A DNA stretch of 15,893 nt, taken from assembly GCA_023388675.1 (NCBI GenBank), contig JAEWFU010000546.1:1-15893 (forward strand), given 5' to 3'. The notes beneath the pieces were generated by a model that saw only the letters and a list, made by a program, of their open reading frames with translations, did not search any database and was not told the DNA's origin. Position 1 is the first letter of the stretch. Each line of letters opens with the position of its first letter. Below, in pieces: positions 1-5,871 of this stretch. Source of the stretch: Pseudomonadota bacterium. Its GTDB lineage: Bacteria; Pseudomonadota; Alphaproteobacteria; Rhizobiales; Rhizobiaceae. A program made the translations under genes and the position numbers.

Positions 1-152
1 ACCGCACGGCCGGCAACGAGCCCGTGGGCCTTGCCCGCGACAACGTGGCCGATTCCTTGCAGAACCTGACGATCGCCATACGGGAATGGATCGGGCTCCT
101 GGCCTACCGGCTCACCGGCCGCATCGACGGAATTTTCCCGGAACGCTCCTAG
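1..152 (+). CDS. C-terminal end of an unidentified protein (5' end outside window)
   Basis: An open frame enters from the left edge (first full codon at position 3) and stops with TAG at 150-152, giving 49 residues that end in the sequence IDGIFPERS. Nearly every codon ends in G or C, as in the confirmed genes of this window, so I take it as the true tail of a gene. The visible part contains a run that could be an amphipathic helix (NLTIAIREWIGLLAYRL) but no motif I recognise, so I assign no function. Its stop codon overlaps the stop codon of the convergent DUF599 gene within the palindrome CTAG (149-152), so the two genes have no spacer between them. Confidence 0.6.
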   Translation, partial: RTAGNEPVGLARDNVADSLQNLTIAIREWIGLLAYRLTGRIDGIFPERS

Positions 153-853
153 ACGCCTTCGAGCACGGCGCGCCGCGCGGCCGAGAAGAATTGCCGGCGA
201 ATCAGGACGCCCAGAATGAAGGTCGTGGTGGCGATGAACACCCACGGCCCGACGAACCAGCCCAGATAGCCGATCGAGAAGAAGATCGCCCGCAGCCCGG
301 CGTTGAAATGCTTGCCGGCGAGCATGTTCATGCGCGCCGCGCGCATCACCGCCGCGTCGATCGCGGCATCCGTCTGCCCGTCTTCCCGCGCCACCGGCAC
401 CGCGCCGATCAGGATCGAGCAATAGTTGAACAGCCGATAGGACCAGCCGAATTTGAAGAAGGCGTAGCAGAGGACGGCGACCAGCCCGAGCACCTTGGCC
501 TCGAACACCGGCCGGGCAGCGGTGTCGGAGGCGGGCAGTTCGCCCAGCACGTCGAGCACGGCGTCGGTCGCGCCGAGGAGCGCGAAGCAGCCGCCGATGG
601 CGAGCAGACAGCTCGACGCGAAGAACGCGGTGCCCTGCTGCAACCCGCCCATGATGCTGGTGTCGACCATGCGCAGGTCACGCCGCGCCATGGTGCGCAT
701 CCATGCCTCGCGCTGCCGGTTCATCGCGGATGTGAGCGTTTCCCGCGAGACGATGCGGCCTTGCGTCGCGTGCGAGAACAGGGTCCAGCCGACAAGAAAG
801 AAGGCTAGCGCGGCAATGTCCTGAGGGGTGCGCAACAGGGAATCGATCAGCAT
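149..853 (-). CDS. DUF599 family integral membrane protein
   Basis: The product is a multi-pass inner-membrane protein of about 234 residues, matching the DUF599 family by overall pattern. The family has no established function. Hydrophobic stretches lie roughly at residues 13-30, 70-95, 120-150 and 190-215, with an arginine-rich loop after the first (NRQREAWMRTMARRDLR) and the conserved-looking motif FKFGWSYRLFNYCSILIGA in the third. Two start codons are possible, at 859 and 853. I prefer 853 because the Shine-Dalgarno-like AGGG (complement of 861-864) lies 7 bases upstream of it, but only 1 base upstream of 859. The gene faces a long non-coding stretch upstream and meets the previous gene tail to tail through a shared CTAG. 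Family assignment is fairly sure; the role is unknown. Confidence 0.8.
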   Translation of the reverse strand: MLIDSLLRTPQDIAALAFFLVGWTLFSHATQGRIVSRETLTSAMNRQREAWMRTMARRDLRMVDTSIMGGLQQGTAFFASSCLLAIGGCFALLGATDAVLDVLGELPASDTAARPVFEAKVLGLVAVLCYAFFKFGWSYRLFNYCSILIGAVPVAREDGQTDAAIDAAVMRAARMNMLAGKHFNAGLRAIFFSIGYLGWFVGPWVFIATTTFILGVLIRRQFFSAARRAVLEGV

Positions 854-991
854 GCTCATACCCTACCGCGAAAGGGCGCTTTGCGGCGAAGGTTTTACGC
901 CTCATTTTGGCCGTCTGTGTTGAAAAGGGATGAACGCCGGCCGATCATGCAAACTATTGAAAAGGAATAATTTTAACCGATTTGCACCATT

Positions 992-1029
992 CGCGAAAAA
1001 GGCCTCGGCTTGCTTTCGCCTTTTTTGCG
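992..1029 (+). terminator. Terminator-like hairpin with no assigned upstream gene
   Basis: Bases 992-1003 (CGCGAAAAAGGC) pair with 1018-1029 (GCCTTTTTTGCG) over 12 positions with one G-U pair, leaving a 14-base loop. The A-run in the left arm and the T-run in the right arm resemble an intrinsic terminator read in either direction. No gene ends here: the DUF599 gene starts to the left and reads away, and the small ORF begins to the right. It could end an unannotated small RNA, attenuate a leader transcript, or be a structural element in the promoter region. Confidence 0.4.
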
Positions 1030-1058
1030 TTGCGAATGGCGCGCCGAACGGCTATCTA
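1030..1058 (+). promoter_or_regulatory. Possible housekeeping-sigma promoter for the small membrane protein gene
   Basis: TTGCGA (1030-1035) and TATCTA (1053-1058) are separated by 17 bases, the ideal spacing for a sigma-70-type promoter. Each hexamer matches the consensus only partly. The site lies about 77 bases upstream of the ATG at 1135 and directly after the hairpin at 992-1029. This is a pattern match only. Confidence 0.3.
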
Positions 1059-1134
1059 GCGGCCAGACGGGTGGGACCGTCGCGGCGTTTCGAGAGCCGC
1101 ATTTCGGGATGAAATCTACGGAAACAGGACAAAA

Positions 1135-1263
1135 ATGGACGAAACCGTTCAGAAATCCTGCTGGGGCGTAACCGCCAAGGCAGTGATCGGCTTTGCCGGA
1201 ATCATTCTTCTGGCTTGGCTTTTCAGTGGTCCGGCGTCTGCGGCGATGATCGTCGCCAGCTAG
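1135..1263 (+). CDS. Small single-span membrane protein (42 residues), function unknown
   Basis: The frame opens with ATG at 1135, preceded by AGGA (1126-1129) at a 5-base spacing, and ends with TAG at 1261-1263. The product has a short polar head (MDETVQKSCWG), a hydrophobic span at about residues 16-31 (AVIGFAGIILLAWLF) and a small-residue tail containing PASAA. The tail resembles a signal-peptidase site, but cleavage would leave only a few residues, so a membrane anchor is more likely. A strong intrinsic terminator begins 31 bases after the stop. Together the ribosome binding site, hydrophobic segment and dedicated terminator suggest a real one-gene transcript. I recognise no family; the protein is too short for confident assignment. 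Confidence 0.5.
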   Translation: MDETVQKSCWGVTAKAVIGFAGIILLAWLFSGPASAAMIVAS

Positions 1264-1293
1264 ACCCTCCCGGCATTCTCAGGGAATCTGAAG

Positions 1294-1323
1294 AGGCGCG
1301 GTTTCGACCGCGCCTTTTTCTTT
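1294..1323 (+). terminator. Strong intrinsic terminator after the small membrane protein gene
   Basis: AGGCGCGG (1294-1301) and CCGCGCCT (1308-1315) form a perfect 8-bp GC-rich stem around the loop TTTCGA, followed by a T-rich run to about 1323. This is a textbook rho-independent terminator on the plus strand. It isolates the upstream transcription unit from sdaA. Confidence 0.85.
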
Positions 1324-1429
1324 TGCGGGCAGGAATGTCGCAGGCGGGTCAGGCGACGTCGGGCCCCTGCTTGCTTCTCGTGCCGAAAGCCGCGAAACAT
1401 CGGGAGCAATTCAGCCGGAGCGCTTCGCG

Positions 1430-2836
1430 ATGTTCCTTTCCGTCTTCGATCTGTTCAAGATCGGTATTGGCCCTTCCTCGTCCCATACGATGGGGCCGAT
1501 GACGGCGGCCGCGCGCTTCCTGTCGGAACTTTCGGGCGACGATTGGCCGCGACCGGCAGGTGTCGTCGTCGCGCGGCTGGCGGTCAGCCTTCACGGTTCG
1601 CTCGCCTTCACCGGTGTCGGGCATGGCACGGACCGCGCGGTCGTCCTCGGGCTGACCGGGCTGACGCCGGTCACGGTCGACCCGGACAACGTCGATGCAA
1701 CACTCGCCCAGGTGCACGCGCAGAAACGCGTCAGCCCACCCGGCCATCTGACCTACCGTTTCGATCCCGCGACCGACCTGGTGCTCGACAAGAAGACGCC
1801 GCTGCCCGGCCACGCGAACGGCATGGCGTTTTCAGCCTTCGACGCCGACGACCGACTGCTCCTGCGCCGCATCTATTATTCGATCGGCGGCGGTTTCGTC
1901 GTTTCGGACGAGGAATTGCAGCGCATGAAGGCCGAGGGTCCGGTACGGGGCAGCGGTGCCAAGGGCGTTCCCTATCCCTTCGGCAATGCGAAGGAGATGC
2001 TGGCGATGGCGGCCCGAAGCGGCCTTTCCATCGCGGCGATGAAGCGTGCCAACGAGGAAAAGTTCACCTCACGCGAGGAATTGAATGCCGCGCTCGACGG
2101 CATATGGGACGCGATGCGCGCCTGCATCGAGCGCGGGCTGTCGCAGGAAGGCATCATGCCCGGCGGCCTCAAGGTCAAGCGGCGCGCGCGCCAGCTTCAC
2201 GACCGGCTCCAGGAGGAATGGAGCCGCAACCGGCCGAATCCGCTTCTGGCCAATGACTGGCTCTCGATCTACGCGATGGCGGTCAACGAGGAGAACGCCG
2301 CAGGCGGACGCGTGGTGACGGCGCCGACCAACGGTGCCGCCGGCGTCGTGCCCGCCGTCATGCGCTACTGGCTGCATTTCCATGTCGAGGCCGACCAGGA
2401 ATCGATCCGCGACTTCCTGCTGACGGCGGCGGCAATCGGCGGCATCATCAAGCACAACGCCTCGATCTCCGGCGCGGAGGTGGGCTGCCAGGGCGAGGTC
2501 GGCTCGGCTTCGGCAATGGCTGCCGCCGGGCTGTGCGCGGTGATGGGCGGGACACCAGCCCAGGTGGAGAACGCCGCCGAAATCGCCCTGGAACATCATC
2601 TGGGCATGACCTGCGACCCGGTTGGCGGGCTCGTGCAGGTGCCCTGCATCGAGCGCAACGCACTTGGGGCGGTCAAGGCGGTCACCGCCGCATCGCTGGC
2701 GATCAAGGGCGACGGCACCCATTTCGTGCCGCTCGACGCCGCAGTCGAGACCATGCGGCAGACGGGCCTCGACATGAACGAGCGCTACAAGGAAACGAGC
2801 CTCGGCGGGCTGGCTGTCAACGTCGTCGAATGCTGA
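1430..2836 (+). CDS. sdaA: L-serine ammonia-lyase, iron-sulfur dependent, single chain
   Basis: This cytosolic enzyme converts L-serine to pyruvate and ammonia using a [4Fe-4S] cluster instead of PLP. The 468-residue length suits the single-chain type, with an N-terminal beta domain followed by the catalytic alpha domain. The N-terminal signature [12 protein letters not shown] is at residues 12-23. Three cysteines, C353 (VGCQGEVG), C395 (MTCDPVGG) and C406 (VPCIERN), match the cluster ligands known for the family, with spacings of 42 and 11. The chain ends in cysteine (NVVEC, C468); in the Legionella enzyme the terminal cysteine folds into the active site as the fourth cluster ligand, so that feature appears conserved. 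GGAG at 1417-1420 supports the start, 9 bases away. A terminator at 1294-1323 lies upstream, so the promoter should be within about 1324-1410, where I see no clear boxes. Confidence 0.95.
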   Translation: MFLSVFDLFKIGIGPSSSHTMGPMTAAARFLSELSGDDWPRPAGVVVARLAVSLHGSLAFTGVGHGTDRAVVLGLTGLTPVTVDPDNVDATLAQVHAQKRVSPPGHLTYRFDPATDLVLDKKTPLPGHANGMAFSAFDADDRLLLRRIYYSIGGGFVVSDEELQRMKAEGPVRGSGAKGVPYPFGNAKEMLAMAARSGLSIAAMKRANEEKFTSREELNAALDGIWDAMRACIERGLSQEGIMPGGLKVKRRARQLHDRLQEEWSRNRPNPLLANDWLSIYAMAVNEENAAGGRVVTAPTNGAAGVVPAVMRYWLHFHVEADQESIRDFLLTAAAIGGIIKHNASISGAEVGCQGEVGSASAMAAAGLCAVMGGTPAQVENAAEIALEHHLGMTCDPVGGLVQVPCIERNALGAVKAVTAASLAIKGDGTHFVPLDAAVETMRQTGLDMNERYKETSLGGLAVNVVEC

Positions 2837-2895
2837 GCCTGTGGAAAGTGCGGGTAGGCGCTGCACGGCAGGCCGTTCCGCGCTAGATTGAGTGC

Positions 2896-3330
2896 ATGGC
2901 ACTTCACCTCATCAAACTCTGCGTCGGCGCCGAAAGCGTCGAGGACCTTGAAGACTGGATCGCGCTGCGGCTCGAGGAAAAACGCCGCGCCGGTCTTGCC
3001 GTCGAACATTTCCATACGACCCGCATGGTCCCGAAGCGCGTCGACGAGCTGCTTGATGGCGGTTCGCTGTACTGGGTCATCAAGGGTGGCGTGCAATGTC
3101 GCCAGAGGCTGGTCGACATACGTCCCTTTACGGACGCAGAGGGCATAGGCCGATGTCATCTGGTTTTCGATCCAGTGGTCGTGCGCACCCAATGGCAGCC
3201 GCGCAGGCCCTTCCAGGGCTGGCGCTATCTGGTTCCGGCCGATACTCCGGCCGATCTGGGCGGTGCGGACGCAGGCGAGGAACTGCCGCTGAACCTGCGC
3301 CGTGAACTCTCCGAGCTGGGCCTGCTTTAA
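2896..3330 (+). CDS. DUF1489 family protein
   Basis: The product is a soluble 144-residue protein recognisable as DUF1489, a small family found mainly in alphaproteobacteria and lacking a known function. Characteristic stretches are the start MALHLIKLCVGAESVEDL, the central HTTRMVPKR and GGSLYWVIKGG, and the later RPFQGWRYL. There is no signal peptide or membrane segment. The gene follows sdaA on the same strand after 59 bases, so it may be read from the same transcript, though no terminator or promoter can be confirmed between them. The ATG lacks a good Shine-Dalgarno sequence (upstream bases read GATTGAGTGC). I keep this start because the family begins with this short hydrophobic strand. 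Confidence 0.85.
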   Translation: MALHLIKLCVGAESVEDLEDWIALRLEEKRRAGLAVEHFHTTRMVPKRVDELLDGGSLYWVIKGGVQCRQRLVDIRPFTDAEGIGRCHLVFDPVVVRTQWQPRRPFQGWRYLVPADTPADLGGADAGEELPLNLRRELSELGLL

Positions 3331-3426
3331 CCGAACTTCGCAAGACCTGCCGCAGATCACTCGCGACGGATTGTAACGCAACGGCAAACCGGCGATGCTG
3401 CGCGCGAAGTATGGAGTTGCGGTCAC

Positions 3427-4329
3427 ATGAACGTGTCCGGTGTTTCAGCAAGCGTTTCCGCCGCGCGGCGCGCCCATGTCATCGTGTGCGGCAACGCCAA
3501 GGGCGGCACCGGCAAATCGACTTTCGCAATGCATATTGCGGTGGCGCTGCTTCGCACCGGCAGTCGCGTCGCGACGATCGACCTCGACACGTCTCAACAG
3601 ACGCTTACAAATTACGTCGAAAACCGAAGGCGGTGGGTGCAGGCGACCGGTATTGCAGTCGCCATGCCCGATCACCGCAATGTCCCGCATCACAGGCAAT
3701 TCGCCGATAGCGAAGGCGCGACCTTTACAGCCTTTGCGGAGGCGCTGGCGGGTGTCGATGCAGCATTCGATTTCGTCGTTATCGACACCGCCGCCGGCGA
3801 GACGTTTGCTGGCAGGCTCGCGCACCGCCTGGCCGACACGCTGGTCACGCCGCTGAACGATTCGCTTATCGATCTGGAAGCGCTTGGAGATCTGCCTCCT
3901 GCGGGCCGCAACCCGCCGGCAGGCTCCGGTTATGCACGCGCGGTCGCGAAAACCCGGGATGAGCGGCGCCGCGCCGACGGCAGGCTGATCGACTGGATCG
4001 TCGCGTGCAACCGCGTGCCGGTGACGGCGGCCGGTGAGGCGAAGATTGCGTCGCGCTTGCGCGACAAGGCGTCAAGGCTCGGCTTTCGCTTTGCCGACGG
4101 TATCTCGCAGCGGGTGTTGTTCGATGATCTCTTTGCCGCAGGGCTTACGATATTTGACGAGTACGACGGGCGCTCGGCAACGTCCCGGCCCAACCTGGCG
4201 CATCTGGCCGCTCGGCAGGAGATGCGGCGGCTGATGGACCAGATGCGTCTTCTCCATTGGAAGCCGTCGAAGCCGGGTGCCGAGCCGCATGTGCGCCCGA
4301 GCGACGCCGCGATAACGCCGGCGCTGTGA
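3427..4329 (+). CDS. MipZ-like ParA/MinD-family ATPase
   Basis: MipZ forms a polar gradient on chromosomal DNA and blocks FtsZ assembly away from midcell. This 300-residue protein has the deviant Walker A motif KGGTGKS (K25-S31), the Walker A' motif IDLDTSQQT (D52, D54) and the Walker B strand FVVIDTAAG (D120). From memory of Caulobacter MipZ, K25 and D54 correspond to its K13 and D42. The C-terminal part also resembles MipZ (DWIVACNRV, GFRFADGISQRVLFDDLF, HLAARQEMRRLM). Two points differ: the usual DTPGG after Walker B reads DTAAG, and residues about 152-170 are rich in proline and glycine (LPPAGRNPPAGSG). It could therefore be canonical MipZ or a divergent paralogue. GGAG at 3413-3416, 10 bases upstream, supports the start. 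The vWA gene follows after 61 bases and the J-protein gene is coupled to that, suggesting an operon. Confidence 0.85.
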   Translation: MNVSGVSASVSAARRAHVIVCGNAKGGTGKSTFAMHIAVALLRTGSRVATIDLDTSQQTLTNYVENRRRWVQATGIAVAMPDHRNVPHHRQFADSEGATFTAFAEALAGVDAAFDFVVIDTAAGETFAGRLAHRLADTLVTPLNDSLIDLEALGDLPPAGRNPPAGSGYARAVAKTRDERRRADGRLIDWIVACNRVPVTAAGEAKIASRLRDKASRLGFRFADGISQRVLFDDLFAAGLTIFDEYDGRSATSRPNLAHLAARQEMRRLMDQMRLLHWKPSKPGAEPHVRPSDAAITPAL

Positions 4330-4390
4330 CCCTGTCGTCGATCGCGCTTCAGGGCTTGCAAGCTGTCCGTCACAGCCACATGTTCTTGGC

Positions 4391-5131
4391 ATGAGCAACG
4401 ACAAGACGCCGGCACCCCGCAAGGCCGATCAAAAACCTGCCGCGGCGCGGTCCGACAGCAGTGCAATCGACGCGTTCGTACGCCATGCGCGTGCTTTGGC
4501 ACAGCCGTCCGGGGCAAAAGATGGCGGACGGCTGATTCTCGCGCTCGACGCGACGATGAGCCGCCAACCGACCTGGGACCTCGCGTGCTCGCTGCAGGCG
4601 GAGATGTTCGACGCAGTTTCGAGGGCAGGGGGGCTCAACGTCCAGCTCGTCTATTTTCGTGGCTTCGGCGAGTGCCGAGCATCGCGGTTCGTGCGCGATA
4701 CCGGATCGCTGAAAGAGCTGATGGTGAAGATCGACTGCCGTGGCGGGCATACGCAGATCGGCAAGGTTCTTTCACACACGCTGAAGGAGACGGAGCGGAC
4801 CAAGGTCAACGCGCTTGTCTACATCGGCGACGCGATGGAGGAGAATGTCGACGACCTCGCCGACAAGGCCGGCCGGCTCGGGCTGCATGGCGTTCCGGTG
4901 TTCGCCTTCCAGGAAGGACACGATCCGGTCGCCGAAACGGCGTTCAAGGAAGTCGCCCGGCTGTCGAAGGGCGCGTGGTTCCGCTTCGACCGCAGCGCGG
5001 CCTCGACCCTGTCGAAGCTCCTTTCGGCAGTCGCTGTTTATGCAACGGGCGGATTGAAGGCGCTGGAAGCCCGGGGCCGCGCGGAGGACCGCCTGATGAT
5101 CGAGCATCTGAAGGCCGGCGGACGCGGATGA
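4391..5131 (+). CDS. von Willebrand factor A (vWA) domain protein
   Basis: vWA domains bind partner proteins through a metal ion held at a MIDAS site. This 246-residue protein has a polar, probably disordered N-terminus (residues 1-25) followed by one vWA-like domain. Candidate MIDAS residues are in order: D53, T55 and S57 in LALDATMSRQ (a DxTxS version of DxSxS), T121 in GGHTQIG, and D147 in VYIGDAMEEN. There is no signal peptide or membrane span, so it should be cytosolic. Its stop overlaps the start of the J-protein gene (ATGA, 5128-5131), implying coupled translation, and the MipZ-like gene lies 61 bases upstream. The fold assignment rests on motif order and is fairly secure. The partner is unknown; membrane or chaperone complexes suggested by the neighbours are inference. 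Confidence 0.75.
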   Translation: MSNDKTPAPRKADQKPAAARSDSSAIDAFVRHARALAQPSGAKDGGRLILALDATMSRQPTWDLACSLQAEMFDAVSRAGGLNVQLVYFRGFGECRASRFVRDTGSLKELMVKIDCRGGHTQIGKVLSHTLKETERTKVNALVYIGDAMEENVDDLADKAGRLGLHGVPVFAFQEGHDPVAETAFKEVARLSKGAWFRFDRSAASTLSKLLSAVAVYATGGLKALEARGRAEDRLMIEHLKAGGRG

Positions 5132-5823
5132 CGTTCCTTTTTTATGTCGCTGCAGCCGTTCTTGTGCTGACGCTGCTGGGCGCAGCCTTTTTGCGCATGG
5201 ACGCGAGGCGCATCGCCGGCAGCATGAGGCTGGTCGGCCCGATCCTTGTCGGTGTTGTCGGCGTAGGCTTGTTGTTGCTCGGCCGCGCCGGGCTTGGAGG
5301 GATGCTGATCTCCACCGCGCTCGCATGGCATCTTTCGGGGCGCATGCGCCGGCAGGCTCGCCCGACGCCGGGCAAACGATCCACGGTCCGTACCGCTGCG
5401 CTGGAGATGGAGCTGGATCACGATTCCGCTTCGCTCGAAGGGGTCGTGCTTGCCGGACGTTTCGAAGGACAGGAACTGGGCCATCTCGAACTGGACCAGT
5501 TGCTGCAACTCGGCGCTGACCTTTCCGCCGATCCCGAAAGCATGCAGTTACTTGAGACCTATCTTGACGGCCGCTTTCCCGGCTGGCGTGAGCACGCGCA
5601 AACGGACATGGGCAGCGGGCAGCGTGGCGCGCCAGCTTCTGGCCCCATGACTAAGCAGGAGGCCTACGAGATCCTTGGTCTTGAAGCCGGCGCCGGCGCG
5701 GCGGAGATCCGCAAGGCGCATCGCCGCCTGATGCAGCGCCTGCACCCCGACCTCGGCGGCACTTCTTTCCTTGCGGCGCGGATCAACGAGGCCAAGGAAG
5801 TTCTGCTGTCTGATCACAAATAG
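5128..5823 (+). CDS. Membrane-anchored J-domain protein, TimB/Tim14-like
   Basis: J-domain proteins stimulate the ATPase of Hsp70 (DnaK) and direct it to a site or client. This 231-residue protein has two hydrophobic segments (about residues 3-22 and 36-52), a middle region with EGVVLAGRFEGQELGHLEL, a linker, and a C-terminal J domain (about 172-231). The HPD tripeptide is at 206-208, and the order AHRRLMQRLHPDLGG then AARINEAKEVL closely resembles mitochondrial Tim14/Pam18. It lacks the glycine-rich and zinc regions of DnaJ, so it is a specialised type III protein. Alphaproteobacterial relatives have been called TimB. The start at 5128 overlaps the vWA stop; the same frame stays open further upstream, but that part is antisense-like shadow inside the vWA gene. 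The first membrane span follows immediately after this ATG, which supports it. Confidence 0.85.
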   Translation: MTFLFYVAAAVLVLTLLGAAFLRMDARRIAGSMRLVGPILVGVVGVGLLLLGRAGLGGMLISTALAWHLSGRMRRQARPTPGKRSTVRTAALEMELDHDSASLEGVVLAGRFEGQELGHLELDQLLQLGADLSADPESMQLLETYLDGRFPGWREHAQTDMGSGQRGAPASGPMTKQEAYEILGLEAGAGAAEIRKAHRRLMQRLHPDLGGTSFLAARINEAKEVLLSDHK

Positions 5824-5853
5824 TCCCCTTCGACGTAGTACCGGCCCCAGACA

Positions 5854-5868
5854 GCCCGCGGTGCGGGC
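5854..5868. terminator. Weak hairpin between convergent J-protein and carboxypeptidase genes
   Basis: GCCCGC (5854-5859) and GCGGGC (5863-5868) form a 6-bp stem with a 3-base loop. The hairpin sits 3 bases beyond the carboxypeptidase stop and 30 bases beyond the J-protein stop. No T-run follows on either strand, so any terminator activity is uncertain. Confidence 0.3.
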
Positions 5869-5871
5869 CTG

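Larger units (their letters stand above)
854..1134. other. Intergenic region between the DUF599 gene and a small ORF
   Basis: This 281-base gap separates two divergently oriented genes and should contain promoters for both. It is locally A/T-rich around 950-990, unlike the rest of the window. It contains a 12-bp hairpin (992-1029) and a possible promoter (1030-1058), listed separately. A 60-codon open frame at 930-1112 is not supported: it has no ribosome binding site, has a basic low-complexity composition, and runs across the hairpin. Confidence 0.5.

Noticed and set aside
930..1112. A 60-codon plus-strand frame in the DUF599/sdaA gap
   Set aside because: No ribosome binding site, basic low-complexity product, and it runs through a hairpin and a possible promoter.
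2069..2902. A 277-codon minus-strand open frame across sdaA
   Set aside because: Antisense shadow of the well-supported sdaA gene; composition is typical of reverse-strand artefacts.
4354..4363. 10-base palindrome GCTTGCAAGC between the MipZ-like and vWA genes
   Set aside because: It is short enough to occur by chance, has no partner site and no promoter elements nearby.
4585..5127. In-frame upstream extension of the J-protein gene
   Set aside because: This part overlaps the vWA gene and is Arg-rich low-quality sequence; ATG 5128 begins directly at the first membrane span and overlaps the vWA stop in the usual coupled arrangement.
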